From an uncultured bacterium (GTDB taxonomy: Bacteria; Cyanobacteriota; Vampirovibrionia; Gastranaerophilales; Gastranaerophilaceae), in contig CASFPS010000011.1 in NCBI GenBank assembly GCA_949296355.1, positions 1 through 61,951 on the forward strand: a stretch of DNA of 61,951 bases, in the 5' to 3' direction. Position numbers and translations under genes: made by a program. The notes beneath the pieces are model-generated. The model had not been told where the DNA came from and did no database searches. It saw only the letters and a program-made list of their open reading frames with translations. Below, piece after piece: positions 15,391 to 24,933 of the stretch. How positions within the stretch are numbered: position 1 is the stretch's first letter; every line of letters starts with the position of its first letter.

Positions 15391-16761
15391 TTAAACTGCA
15401 TTTACTACTTCGAATAGTGCATTTACTACCACCGGATCCCACTTAACTCCGGCTTCTTCTTTTATAATCTCTAACGCCTGTTCTTTATCCATTGCTTTTC
15501 TGTAAGACCTGTCTGATGTCATAGCTGTATAAGCATCGGCAACAGCTATAATTCTTGAGCCGAACGGGATGGAATTTCCTTTCAATCCTTCCGGTTCGCC
15601 GCCGCCGTCCCAGCGCTCCTTGTGGTAATGAATATACGGAATTACTTCTGAGAGGAAATTTATATTCATCAAAAGATTTACGCCGACATTCGGATGGTTC
15701 TGGAGTTTTTCCCACTCTTCTTTTGAAAGCTTGCCTTTGTTTGCAAACAAGGATTCCGGAAGGGTAATTTTTCCGATATTCTGCAATAATCCGGCATAAT
15801 AAACCAGATCTGTTGTTTTTTCGTTCAGACCCAGCTGTCTGCATAACTTTCTTGATAAATCTGCCGTGTTCTGAGAGTGGGCAACTTTGTACTGACCTTT
15901 TTCATCAACGGCTTTTGCAAGTTTTTCTACAAACGCCTGCTGGTTTGCACCCAAATCACCGATCAATGCGGTTAATTCTGCTCTCTTGTGCTGTAAATCC
16001 TCAGCAAAAACACTTTCGTCATTAATCAGGGCTTCTGTCTCTTCGATTGTTTTTTGAAGATGCATTGATGTACCGAACAATCTTCCTATAGTTTCCAAAA
16101 GATTCATATAAGCACGTTTGATTGTTTTTTCCCTGTAATTTTCAATAACAATTACACCTACGACATGCGCATTGTTATGCATCGGAACCACTGCCAGAGA
16201 TTTTACATCATACTCTTTTAATTCATATTTAGGAATAAAATTATCAATCTTTGACACATCTTTAATCTGTACTTTCTCCAGCGTATTGAAAGATTTAACT
16301 ACAATAGACTTGTCATCTGCAGTATATCCTAATTTTTTGGCATAAATATCTTCATCAAAATCCACGGAAGAACCGGCAAGCCCGAGAACTTTATTTTCAA
16401 AGTCCAAACCCTTGGTAAACTCATTTGTAAGATAGATATGGCAGGCATCTACATCAAGTATCTGGGTTAATGTTTTGGCAATAGAGTTATAAACTACATA
16501 CTCATCCTGAGAGTTAAATCCGAGTACACAGAGTGTGTTATCCAGTGAATATATTGAAATTAATTCCTTAAGCTGGGATTTTAATCTTGTTGTCTTATCC
16601 TTGACATCCTTGCCTATCTTACCGGCAAGTTCTTCGGAAATCAAATATTCAGATACAAAGTCGCCGATATTCAACGCAAAGATTTCCTCAAGCGGATCAT
16701 CTTCCATCAAGTCTATTGAGCGGCTGAAGAGTGATGCACCCATTTCTTCTTTATCTGTCAT
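15391..16761 (-). CDS. GAF plus degenerate HD-GYP sensor protein
   Basis: The 456-aa protein has a GAF-like sensor region (about residues 60-225) and a C-terminal HD-GYP fold (about 285-440). The fold is clear from AHSQNTADLSRKL, the NHPNVGVNLL segment and AVADAYTAMTSDRSYRKAM. Key catalytic residues are changed: the HD pair reads QN (GLLQNIGK), the HH pair reads HK (HYHKERWDG), and GYP reads GEP. The domain is therefore probably catalytically dead and may act as a binding or signalling partner. The gene lies behind a sigma-28-type promoter at 16844-16870, linking it to a flagellar-class regulon. A cytosolic location is expected; no membrane segment is visible. Confidence 0.8.
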   Translation of the reverse strand: MTDKEEMGASLFSRSIDLMEDDPLEEIFALNIGDFVSEYLISEELAGKIGKDVKDKTTRLKSQLKELISIYSLDNTLCVLGFNSQDEYVVYNSIAKTLTQILDVDACHIYLTNEFTKGLDFENKVLGLAGSSVDFDEDIYAKKLGYTADDKSIVVKSFNTLEKVQIKDVSKIDNFIPKYELKEYDVKSLAVVPMHNNAHVVGVIVIENYREKTIKRAYMNLLETIGRLFGTSMHLQKTIEETEALINDESVFAEDLQHKRAELTALIGDLGANQQAFVEKLAKAVDEKGQYKVAHSQNTADLSRKLCRQLGLNEKTTDLVYYAGLLQNIGKITLPESLFANKGKLSKEEWEKLQNHPNVGVNLLMNINFLSEVIPYIHYHKERWDGGGEPEGLKGNSIPFGSRIIAVADAYTAMTSDRSYRKAMDKEQALEIIKEEAGVKWDPVVVNALFEVVNAV

Positions 16762-16843
16762 AACTTTCCTTCCTATACTGCTTTTTTAACCTGTCCATAA
16801 ACCTTAGCTTATCATGTGTAAGCTGTTATTCTTTATATTCTAT

Positions 16844-16870
16844 ATAACGGCACAAATTTCAAAAACTTTA
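16844..16870 (-). promoter_or_regulatory. Sigma-28 (FliA)-type promoter, copy 2
   Basis: On the minus strand: TAAAGTTT, an 11-bp spacer, GCCGTTAT. It lies about 80 bp upstream of the GAF/HD-GYP gene. Both boxes and the spacing fit the FliA consensus. Confidence 0.7.
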
Positions 16871-17015
16871 ATGTTTTTTTAAAATTTTATACTTTAGTTG
16901 GAGAAAAATTATACTTATCTACTAAAATCAATGGTTTTAGGGGTTTACAAAAATTAATATTTATTGCAGACAGAGGCTTCTGCTGACTCAAAGAAAGGAA
17001 ATAGTGCTTAATTGA

Positions 17016-17043
17016 AGCCCGGCAATTTAAAAATTGCCGGGCT
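17016..17043 (-). terminator. Terminator after 633-aa protein gene
   Basis: A perfect 13-bp stem AGCCCGGCAATTT / AAATTGCCGGGCT with a 2-nt spacer lies 14 nt after the stop of the minus-strand gene at 17057. The trailing T run is weak. Confidence 0.75.
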
Positions 17044-17056
17044 CTTATTTCTATAC

Positions 17057-18958
17057 TCATGCCTTTTTATTAACCGTTCGCTTTAACTTGCCGTATTGTT
17101 GAATCTTAGCCTCATAAAGGTGGTTATAATACTGCCTTGCATCGCGTGCGCGGTATTCCGGATTTGTTCTCTTCGCCTCCTGAATCTTTGCTTCTGCTTT
17201 TTTAAGCATTGAGATTATATCCTTAACCTCAAACATGCGTGTATTATCAACATTTCTCTTTTTCAAAAGATAATTGACATATTTCTTATTGTTGCCGTTA
17301 ATCAATAAATACAAATCCAGTGCATCTTTGTTTGAAGAATTTATGCGGTATTTGCCCGCAGCCCTGTCAGCTTTTCGTGTATCGGCTATTGATGAGAAAA
17401 TTTCAGGCAGCATGCCGAGACGGATTTTTGTTGCATAAGCTCCATACGCATCCTGCTGTACGGCGTACGCTTTTGGTCCCAATTTTGATGATATTATTTC
17501 AAAAACATTCTTTTTAACTTCTTCTCTGGAGGTTTTCTTTGAAACAACAGGCTTGACAACGCTTTCTTCCTCTTTATAAGCCTCCTGTATTTTTTTATCC
17601 AGAGCTTCTACAACATCAATTTCTTTTGTCTGAACCGGCGGAGTTTTTTCCGGTTTGGCAATTTCCGGCATAACCGGTTCTTCCGGAGCAATATGTCTGT
17701 ATTGCAAAATTTTTATTTCATTTTTAAGCTTTATTATCAGAGTTTGCAGGTAAGACCGTTTCTTTGCATATCCGTATTTTTCAGCTTTTTTTCTGTTACC
17801 AGCCGTCATTTCTGTTTCAAAGAACGGATTTTCCAGTTCGTTTATTAATGTTTTAATTCGTTCTTCCCCGCTTGTCTGACGGATAATATTTTTGGCATTT
17901 TCGCTAAACATTGCAAGTTTTGCAGTAGGAATAATTGTCAGTATTTTATTCATGCTTCTTGCGGAGATAATATTATAAACCGGCTTGTTTACAAAATCCT
18001 GTATAAATTTTTTTGCATTTGAATCTTTGTCAATTGTCTCATACAACTTGTTCAACTCTTCAAATTGTTCCATCTGGACTTTTAAATCATTATGCGGAGC
18101 TCTTATTCCGCCCAGAATCTTTGTCAGTTCCGTTCTGAGATTAATATTTTCATCAGTACTGGTTTTATACATGTTAAACAATAATTTGTCTGCCCCGAGT
18201 TTTAAAAGCTCTTTGTCTATATAGAAATGTGTTACCATATACTCTAAAAACTCTTTACCCGCTTTAGAATAATTTTCTACAAAGTGTTCTGAATTAAACA
18301 CATCCGTCTCCGGTAAACGGAATTGTGAACGCAGATTTTTATTTTCGTACAAAATATCATATTTTTTCTTATCAAATGTGCCGTCTGCAACCATATTATC
18401 AAGATTTTTGATAACGTCTTTATCTTTTCTATGCAGCTTCAAATAAGACTTATATTTAGAATAATTTTTTACATACTCACTGCTGTTTGAAGATTCAAGC
18501 AGCTCCGGCAATAAATCGTGATTTGCATCAGGGTGCAGTGAAAGAATTTCTCTGTTAACTCTTTCGGCAAAGACCGTACGTCTGAATTTATGCGAAGTAT
18601 TGGCAAAAATTCTGTACAACTGTTCCATTGACCCGTTGAAATTAGAAACTAAGTCATTATGTGCCTCTCCGGGAAATTTTATTACCTTAAAAATTTGATT
18701 AACAAGTGTTGAGTCTTCCCTGTCTTCTACTGCACGATAATAATTATCTTTATTATATCTGTCCGTCAAATTTCTGATAAAACTTAACCGGTCTCTGGAA
18801 GCGTGTTTTGTCAGAGTTAATATATCTTTTTCATCCTGTGCAAGAATATTAGAAATAATCAACGCGCTATTTTTTCTCTGCGGCAGTGTTGCTCTTCTTA
18901 AAGCTGAAAGCCCCTTAAAATTTACATCGTTTCCATAATTGCTATTTATATTATTCAT
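17057..18958 (-). CDS. Large helical protein with NFKGL N-terminal motif, 633 aa
   Basis: I do not recognise a family. The protein is largely alpha-helical, charged and soluble-looking. A Pro/Glu-rich linker lies around residues 435-475 (EEPVMPEIAKPEKTPP) before a basic helical C-terminal region. The N-terminus MNNINSNYGNDVNFKGLSALRR carries NFKGL at 13-17, the leader motif shared by several nearby proteins. The start at 18958 has AAAGGGA about 7 nt upstream; the frame extends 24 codons further upstream without support. It follows the glycosyltransferase gene by 84 bp at the end of the pyrH operon and ends at a terminator. Confidence 0.65.
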   Translation of the reverse strand: MNNINSNYGNDVNFKGLSALRRATLPQRKNSALIISNILAQDEKDILTLTKHASRDRLSFIRNLTDRYNKDNYYRAVEDREDSTLVNQIFKVIKFPGEAHNDLVSNFNGSMEQLYRIFANTSHKFRRTVFAERVNREILSLHPDANHDLLPELLESSNSSEYVKNYSKYKSYLKLHRKDKDVIKNLDNMVADGTFDKKKYDILYENKNLRSQFRLPETDVFNSEHFVENYSKAGKEFLEYMVTHFYIDKELLKLGADKLLFNMYKTSTDENINLRTELTKILGGIRAPHNDLKVQMEQFEELNKLYETIDKDSNAKKFIQDFVNKPVYNIISARSMNKILTIIPTAKLAMFSENAKNIIRQTSGEERIKTLINELENPFFETEMTAGNRKKAEKYGYAKKRSYLQTLIIKLKNEIKILQYRHIAPEEPVMPEIAKPEKTPPVQTKEIDVVEALDKKIQEAYKEEESVVKPVVSKKTSREEVKKNVFEIISSKLGPKAYAVQQDAYGAYATKIRLGMLPEIFSSIADTRKADRAAGKYRINSSNKDALDLYLLINGNNKKYVNYLLKKRNVDNTRMFEVKDIISMLKKAEAKIQEAKRTNPEYRARDARQYYNHLYEAKIQQYGKLKRTVNKKA

Positions 18959-19042
18959 ATTTATCCCTTTTTTAATTTTTTTCCGCTGATTACTGGTTAT
19001 AAAACCCGTAAAAATATTTTTTGTTATCATATTTGCAAATAT

Positions 19043-20065
19043 TTACAAATTATTCAAATAATTAAGCGCAGCCTTTTCTGATGTATAGTTTAAAACTGCA
19101 GAATAAGTATTTTCAAGTATTTTATTTTGATTTTCAGAATCAATAATTTTTTTTATAATTCCCTCCCGCCAGAAAAAGCCGTTCTCACCGTCTTTTATAA
19201 TCCCTGCCGCTCCGTCGTTTTCAGAGCAGATTGTAATACAGCCTGACGCCATTGCTTCAAGATACACCATTCCAAAAGTTTCATTCACGCTCGGAAGCGC
19301 AAAAATATCGGATTTTCTCATCTCTTCCAAAACTTTTTCATGCTCCATCCAGCCTAAAAACCGCGGTTTTAAAGAGAGTTTTTTTAAATTCTTCAATTCC
19401 CTCCCGTCTCCGACGATTGTCAAATCAACATCAAGTTTTTCACACTCTTTTATAACTTTATCCACATTTTTCCGCTTAATGAGATTTGCGCAGGTAAGAA
19501 CTTTGACTTTCCCCTCCGGCTTCCATTCCCTTTTTATGATTTCAGAGTCAACGCCTGAAAAACAAACGAAAGTTTTTCCTTCAAATTCAGGATAAAGTTT
19601 CAGAAATTTCTTTTTTATGACCTCCGAGCGGCATGCAATTTTTCCGGCATTTCTGTAAGCACGCTCAAGTTCCGGCTTAAAATAAATTGAATACAGCGGG
19701 TTTGTCAAAACTTCTAAATCAGAAACATGGACTCCTGCCGTGAATTTTAACCCGAGCCTGTTTGCAAAGATAATTCCCGAGGGCATGTGTGCAACAACCT
19801 TATCCGGCTTAAATTCCGTCTTTATTTTTTCCCTTATGTTTCCCCAAAACGGGAAAAAATAGTTAATATTTTCAACATTTCCGTAAATTCCGCTTTTATA
19901 GAAAGGTTTTTTTCTTATAAACGAATTGAAAATAAAATTCGGCTTGATGACTTTAACCTCATGCCCGAGTTTTTCCCACCCCCGGACAAAATTCAAAATA
20001 GTCCGCGGTGTAAATTTTTCCTCCTCATTTACCGGATACAAATCTGTAATAACAAGAATTTTCAT
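19043..20065 (-). CDS. GT4-type glycosyltransferase
   Basis: The 340-aa protein has the GT-B fold of family 4 retaining transferases. It shows an N-terminal Rossmann start (MKILVITDLYPVNEEEKFTP), a second-domain start VKVLTCANLIKRKNVDKVI, and the EX7E donor-binding motif in SVNETFGMVYLEAMASG. It probably transfers a sugar from a nucleotide donor to a lipid or polysaccharide; donor and acceptor cannot be read. Its ATG overlaps the TGA of the upstream permease gene by one base, so the two are translationally coupled. Confidence 0.88.
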   Translation of the reverse strand: MKILVITDLYPVNEEEKFTPRTILNFVRGWEKLGHEVKVIKPNFIFNSFIRKKPFYKSGIYGNVENINYFFPFWGNIREKIKTEFKPDKVVAHMPSGIIFANRLGLKFTAGVHVSDLEVLTNPLYSIYFKPELERAYRNAGKIACRSEVIKKKFLKLYPEFEGKTFVCFSGVDSEIIKREWKPEGKVKVLTCANLIKRKNVDKVIKECEKLDVDLTIVGDGRELKNLKKLSLKPRFLGWMEHEKVLEEMRKSDIFALPSVNETFGMVYLEAMASGCITICSENDGAAGIIKDGENGFFWREGIIKKIIDSENQNKILENTYSAVLNYTSEKAALNYLNNL

Positions 20066-20937
20066 CAGATATCGCTGTATTTATTCCTTTCAAAACACAA
20101 AATATTAATCAGTGAAAATAACATTACAACAACAAGCAGGACAACAGCAAGCGCGGACGCGTACCCCAGATCAAGATTCTCAAACGCCCTTTCGTAAATA
20201 TAATAAACAATTGTTTTGGTGGAATTCAAAGGACCGCCTTTTGTCATAACATAAATTTCCGCAAAAACTTTCATGGCGGAAATCGTACTTATTGTTGATA
20301 CAAGAGCAATTGTAGGCATTATATGCGGAACAGTTACGGTCAGATGTTTGGTAAGAAAATTCGCCCCGTCAATATCGCACGCCTCATAAAGTTCCTGCGG
20401 AACACCCATAAGAGAGGCAAGATAAATCATCATATAATACCCGATACCCTTCCAAATAGTAACAACCGCAACGGAAAAAAGCGCCCGGTTGGTATCCACA
20501 AGCCAGCCTACCGATTTAATATTGAACAAAGACAAAACATAATTTAAAACTCCCTGACTTGCATAAAGCCATTTGAAAGCAATTGCCGCAACAACTATCG
20601 ATACAATTACCGGAAGATAGAGAAGAATTTTGTACAGAGTTAACCCTCTGATTTTCCGGTTAATCAGAATTGCAAGAAACAGAGGAAAAATTACCAGAAA
20701 AGGAACTGCAATAATCAGGTACAAAAATGTATTAAACATGACCTTATAAAATACAGGCTCCTTAAAAAGTTTTATATAGTTGTCAACACCGCAGAATGAC
20801 GGATTATAAAGACTTGATGAATAATCAAAAAAGCTCAGCCCGAAAGTTTGAAAAAACGGTATAAAAAAGAAAACCATCAACACTGCAAGTGCAGGAATCA
20901 AAAACAAATACGGCGTATATTTTTTATAATAATTCAT
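20065..20937 (-). CDS. ABC sugar-transporter permease (MalF/UgpA type)
   Basis: The 290-aa membrane protein has about six transmembrane helices, a first helix at residues 10-32, and the EAA loop YEACDIDGANFLTKHLTVTVP that docks the ATPase. It belongs to the carbohydrate-uptake (CUT1) permease family. No second permease, solute-binding protein or ATPase gene is adjacent, so partners must be encoded elsewhere. It starts 7 bp after the rnc stop and is coupled to the glycosyltransferase gene. An orphan CUT1 permease inside a housekeeping operon is unusual. Confidence 0.88.
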   Translation of the reverse strand: MNYYKKYTPYLFLIPALAVLMVFFFIPFFQTFGLSFFDYSSSLYNPSFCGVDNYIKLFKEPVFYKVMFNTFLYLIIAVPFLVIFPLFLAILINRKIRGLTLYKILLYLPVIVSIVVAAIAFKWLYASQGVLNYVLSLFNIKSVGWLVDTNRALFSVAVVTIWKGIGYYMMIYLASLMGVPQELYEACDIDGANFLTKHLTVTVPHIMPTIALVSTISTISAMKVFAEIYVMTKGGPLNSTKTIVYYIYERAFENLDLGYASALAVVLLVVVMLFSLINILCFERNKYSDI

Positions 20938-20943
20938 AAAATT

Positions 20944-21618
20944 CTACTCTTCTATAACACCAAGCTCTCTGCAAGCTTCGTAAGCGCAATTTTGCTGGGC
21001 TTCTTTTTTGGTCTTGCCTTCTGCTTTTGCAATAATCCTGCCCTGCCACTCAACCTCAATCTCAAATACAGGCTTATGTGCAGGACCTTTTGTTCTTACG
21101 GTTCTGTATACAGGAAGTGTTTTATCAATTCCCTGAGTATACTGCTGCAAAATATCTTTTGCATTATATTTAACAAAGTGTTTATCAACATCATCGGCGT
21201 AAATCATCACATAATCTTTGATAAATTTTTCAATCTTTTCAGCCTGACCGCTAAGATAATATGCCCCCAAAACTGCTTCCGTTGCGCAGGCAAGATTAGA
21301 TTCGCGCTTTCTCCCGCCCTGCTTTTCCTCTGCAGGACCGAGAATAATTTCCTTATCAATTCCGATTTTTATGGCAGCCTTTGCAAGAATTGCGTCTGAT
21401 ACAAGTATTGAACGGATTTTGGAAAGCTCACCCTCGGGAGATTCAGGATAAGTTTCGTACAAGAGTTTTGACGTAAACAACTTCAAAACAGAATCCCCGA
21501 AAAACTCCAGCCTTTCATAGTTTTCAAGCGGGCTTAATTCGTTCTCGCTTGTGTAAGAAGGGTGTGTAAGCGCCTGCTCTACAAGTTCGTTTCTTTCTCC
21601 GAATATATCCTCTAGCAT
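20944..21618 (-). CDS. rnc: Ribonuclease III
   Basis: RNase III cleaves double-stranded RNA in rRNA and mRNA processing. The 224-aa length is standard. The signature YERLEFFGDSVLKLF (residues ~29-43) and the second catalytic Glu in ATEAVLGAYY (~113-122) are intact. Residues ~150-220 form the dsRNA-binding domain ending KKEAQQNCAYEACRELG. It overlaps the cdsA stop by 7 nt within the pyrH operon. Confidence 0.95.
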   Translation of the reverse strand: MLEDIFGERNELVEQALTHPSYTSENELSPLENYERLEFFGDSVLKLFTSKLLYETYPESPEGELSKIRSILVSDAILAKAAIKIGIDKEIILGPAEEKQGGRKRESNLACATEAVLGAYYLSGQAEKIEKFIKDYVMIYADDVDKHFVKYNAKDILQQYTQGIDKTLPVYRTVRTKGPAHKPVFEIEVEWQGRIIAKAEGKTKKEAQQNCAYEACRELGVIEE

Positions 21619-22481
21619 GGGAATATTCCTCTGAATAAATCAAAGAAATTGTTTACCACAAAGAAATATAAATAATAATGCAGAACCGGAATTGTTAAAA
21701 TATAGCTGTCAGTTCTGTCTAAAAAGCCGCCGTGTCCCGGAAGAAGGTTGCTTGAATCCTTAACTCCCGCATCACGCTTTATCATTGATTCACAAAGGTC
21801 GCCAATCTGGGCAAATCCTGCAATCAAAAGCCCGATAATTATGCTGTGATACCATGGAATTTGTATTACAGGTCCAAATATAATACAGAAAATCATACAG
21901 GTTAAAGTCCCGCCGATAGCACCTTCTACAGTCTTGTTCGGGCTGATAACTTTTGATAATTTATGTTTTCCAAACCTTAATCCGGCATAATAGCAGAAAG
22001 TATCGGTTAAAATTACCGCAAACAGTAAGAATAAAGCATAACACGCGCCCTGATAAGTCACGTTGTATTTAATTATTCCGGAATATGCAGGCAGGCTGCC
22101 TAAATCTCTTAAGAATAAAAGATGAAGCGGAAACCAGCCGCAATAAACAAATCCGAGAATAGTTGTCGCCACATTTGCAATATAAGGCTGCTTACCTTTA
22201 AACAGTACTGACATAAATGCCATTATAGAACAGGCTGAAAACGCTAACGCCACAAGGTCAAACCTGTTAAAGTACGCAAGCGCCGCAAAAATTAAGCTTG
22301 AAAGTATTATTATTTTGAAACTCGGCAAAAACCCTTTATGCTTCAAAATAAACGTATACTCCCTTGCTGCCAGCACTACTATTGTCAATACCAGAGCTAC
22401 CAGATACAACCCGCCCGCAAGTATTGCAAACAAAGCGGCGAATCCGAAGACAAGCCCCGTAAGCAGTCTTTTATTCTTCAT
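21612..22481 (-). CDS. cdsA: Phosphatidate cytidylyltransferase
   Basis: CdsA makes CDP-diacylglycerol from phosphatidate and CTP in the membrane. The 289-aa protein has about eight hydrophobic helices. It carries the CTP-transferase signature, here SMIKRDAGVKDSSNLLPGHG followed by GFLDRTD, near residues 230-258, preceded by SPNKTVEGAIGG. It starts on the frr stop and overlaps rnc, in the common pyrH-frr-cdsA order. uppS and dxr, often found here, are absent. Confidence 0.95.
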   Translation of the reverse strand: MKNKRLLTGLVFGFAALFAILAGGLYLVALVLTIVVLAAREYTFILKHKGFLPSFKIIILSSLIFAALAYFNRFDLVALAFSACSIMAFMSVLFKGKQPYIANVATTILGFVYCGWFPLHLLFLRDLGSLPAYSGIIKYNVTYQGACYALFLLFAVILTDTFCYYAGLRFGKHKLSKVISPNKTVEGAIGGTLTCMIFCIIFGPVIQIPWYHSIIIGLLIAGFAQIGDLCESMIKRDAGVKDSSNLLPGHGGFLDRTDSYILTIPVLHYYLYFFVVNNFFDLFRGIFPC

Positions 22482-23047
22482 TATACAGTCATAACCTCTT
22501 TTTCTTTTTCCGCTACAAGCGAATCAATTATCCCTACATATTTATCAGTCAGTTTCTGAATCTTATCCTGATTGTCTTTTACAGCATCTTCAGGCATATT
22601 TTCTTCTTTTTCAATCTTCTTCAAAGAATCAACCATATCGCGTCTTACGTTTCTCACTGCAACTTTAGCATCTTCGCCGTATTTTTTAACTTCTTTTGCA
22701 GTTTCTTTTCTTCTCTCCTCTGTCAAAGGCGGGAAGTTTAATCTGACACAAGTTCCGTCATTATTAGGCGCAACCCCGAGTTCTGCCTTTATAATAGCTT
22801 TTTCCAATTCTTTCATAATACTTTTATCAAAAGGAGTGATTACAAGTGTAGTACCTTCGCTTACACTAACCTGAGCCATCTGCCTGATTGGAGTCGGAGC
22901 TCCGTAGTATTCAACAATAACCTTATCTAAAATACCCGGATTGGCACGCCCCGTACGAACAGACGAAAACTCTTTCTTCATCTGGGCTACAGCCTTTTCC
23001 ATCTTTTCTTCACCAAATAAATACATCTCATCAAGAGCTTCTGACAT
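22481..23047 (-). CDS. frr: Ribosome recycling factor
   Basis: RRF, with EF-G, splits post-termination ribosomes. The 188-aa sequence has the family hallmarks: FSSVRTGRANPGILDKVIVEYYGAPTP (about residues 27-53), QMAQVSVSEGTTLVITPFD, and the RNVRRDMVDSLKKIEKE helix. Length matches the family norm. It lies 22 bp after pyrH and abuts cdsA, the usual order. Confidence 0.97.
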   Translation of the reverse strand: MSEALDEMYLFGEEKMEKAVAQMKKEFSSVRTGRANPGILDKVIVEYYGAPTPIRQMAQVSVSEGTTLVITPFDKSIMKELEKAIIKAELGVAPNNDGTCVRLNFPPLTEERRKETAKEVKKYGEDAKVAVRNVRRDMVDSLKKIEKEENMPEDAVKDNQDKIQKLTDKYVGIIDSLVAEKEKEVMTV

Positions 23048-23069
23048 AATTTTCTCCTTTATAAAAATA

Positions 23070-23786
23070 TTAACTTACGTACGTCCCGACGGCTTCGCCG
23101 TTCATAATTCTTGCTAAACTTCCTTTTGCTTTAAAATCAAATACAATAATCGGAATTTTGTTCTGCTTGCATAAAGCGCAGGCAGAGGTATCCATAATCT
23201 TAAGTTCATTCTTGATTATGTCATCATAAGACATTCTGTCAATTTTTTTAGCCTCCGGATTTACCTTCGGATCATCACTGTAAACCCCGTCGACTCCGTT
23301 TTTCGCCATCAGCATTGCTTCCGCGTTAATCTCGGAAGCCCTTAGAGCAGCAGCAGTATCGGTTGTAAAGAACGGATTACCCGTACCAGCCGCAAAAATT
23401 ACAACTCTTCCTTTTTCTAAGTGTCTGATTGCTCTATGCCTTACATAAGGCTCGGCAATCTGGTTCATATCAATAGCTGTCTGAACCCTGCATTCCACAT
23501 CAATTTTCTTAAGCGCGCATTGAAGAACTACGGCGTTCATAACAGTAGCGAGCATGCCGACATAATCACCAGAAGCCTGATCCATCCCTAATTGTGCACT
23601 ATTTTTCATCCCGCGGAAAATATTCCCGCCGCCGACTACGACAGCAACCTGAGCGCCCTGTTCGTAAATGGATTTAATCTCCTGAGATATCATCTCAACA
23701 GGCTCATAATCAATCCCGAACTGCTGATTCCCGAGCAGTGCTTCTCCGCTAATCTTCAATAACACACGTTTATATTTTGTAACCAT
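23070..23786 (-). CDS. pyrH: Uridylate kinase
   Basis: UMP kinase makes UDP from UMP and ATP. The 238-aa amino-acid-kinase-fold protein shows [25 protein letters not shown] (about residues 51-61), [20 protein letters not shown], and [13 protein letters not shown]-type residues ([16 protein letters not shown]). It leads an operon pyrH-frr-cdsA-rnc-permease-glycosyltransferase, and is divergent from the sigma factor gene. Confidence 0.97.
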   Translation of the reverse strand: MVTKYKRVLLKISGEALLGNQQFGIDYEPVEMISQEIKSIYEQGAQVAVVVGGGNIFRGMKNSAQLGMDQASGDYVGMLATVMNAVVLQCALKKIDVECRVQTAIDMNQIAEPYVRHRAIRHLEKGRVVIFAAGTGNPFFTTDTAAALRASEINAEAMLMAKNGVDGVYSDDPKVNPEAKKIDRMSYDDIIKNELKIMDTSACALCKQNKIPIIVFDFKAKGSLARIMNGEAVGTYVS

Positions 23787-23946
23787 TAGTAACCTCTCAT
23801 TGTATTAATAGTATTAAAAAATGGGATAAAAGTAAAGGGGGGAAATGTATTTAACCGGAATAGCAGATACATCATGCCGGAAGTTCGGAACTTTTTTTAA
23901 AAACTTTCGTCTATAGATTTAGAACAGCTTGAGAGAGGAGAAAAAG

Positions 23947-24876
23947 ATGAGCAGAGCGTTTAACAATGCTGAATATATTGACAGCACGGAAATAGAAGCA
24001 CCAAAAACTTTCAGCACAATTGTAAATAATGATGATATTTTACAAATGTACCTGAAAGAAATCGGGCGTAAAAAGATGTTGACAAAAAGCGAGGAAGCCG
24101 AGCTGGGGCGCAGGATTCAGGAAGGCAATGCAATTGAGCGCGAGCAGGCAAAACGTGAACTTATACAGGCAAATTTGAGACTTGTTGTAAGTATTGCTAA
24201 AAAATACATCGGGCAGGGAATTCTGTTTATGGATTTAGTTCAGGAAGGCTCTCTGGGCTTAATTAAAGCAGCAGAGAAATTTGATTATAAAAAGAACTTC
24301 AAGTTCTCGACCTATGCAACCTGGTGGATTAAACAGACGATTATACGGGCTATTTCCAACCATTCCAGAACAATCAGAATCCCGGTGCATATGCTGGAGA
24401 AAATTCGTAAATACAAAAAAGCCTGCAGCATTGCTGCCTTTGACGAAAATATGGAGATTGACAATGAAACGATATCAAGACTTTCGGGTCTGGACAGCAA
24501 AAAAATCGACGAGGTTAAGAATGCCCTCAAAAAAGAACCAATCAGCCTTGATACGTTTGTAACAGATGATTTGTGTATACAGGATTATATCGAGGATACA
24601 TCTTATTCGTCGCCCGAAAGCAGCGCCCAGATGAGTTTAAGAAACAAAGACGTAAAGCGGCTGTTGAACAAGCTTGATAACAGAGAGCGTGAAATTTTAA
24701 CAAGAAGGTTCGGAATAGGAAACGAAGAGCCGAAAACTTTGGAACAGATAGGAAATGACCTTGGCTTTTCAAAGGAAAGAATCAGACAGCTTGAAAATAT
24801 TGCAATTCAAAAATTGAGGAAAGTTGAGCGTATAGAGAGATTAAGAACTTATATTGATGAGGACTCTGCAGGATAA
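23947..24876 (+). CDS. Sigma-70 family factor (group 1/2 type)
   Basis: The 309-aa protein has region 1.2 ([21 protein letters not shown]), region 2 ([24 protein letters not shown] and [19 protein letters not shown]), region 3, and region 4 ([30 protein letters not shown]). Region 1.1 and the non-conserved spacer are missing, so this is a short primary-like or group 2 factor. It is not a FliA-type factor, and so is unlikely to read the sigma-28 promoters seen here. GAGAGAGGAG lies 6 nt before the ATG at 23947; an in-frame TTG upstream is less likely. Confidence 0.92.
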   Translation: MSRAFNNAEYIDSTEIEAPKTFSTIVNNDDILQMYLKEIGRKKMLTKSEEAELGRRIQEGNAIEREQAKRELIQANLRLVVSIAKKYIGQGILFMDLVQEGSLGLIKAAEKFDYKKNFKFSTYATWWIKQTIIRAISNHSRTIRIPVHMLEKIRKYKKACSIAAFDENMEIDNETISRLSGLDSKKIDEVKNALKKEPISLDTFVTDDLCIQDYIEDTSYSSPESSAQMSLRNKDVKRLLNKLDNREREILTRRFGIGNEEPKTLEQIGNDLGFSKERIRQLENIAIQKLRKVERIERLRTYIDEDSAG

Positions 24877-24883
24877 TAAAAAA

Positions 24884-24912
24884 AGCAGGCTGATTAAAAA
24901 GCCTGCTTTTCG
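24884..24912 (+). terminator. Terminator after sigma factor gene
   Basis: A 7-bp stem AGCAGGC / GCCTGCT with a 10-nt loop is followed by TTTTCGTTTT. An A run upstream suits use in the other direction for the converging SLH gene. Confidence 0.85.
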
Positions 24913-24933
24913 TTTTAGCGAACGACTTACTTA

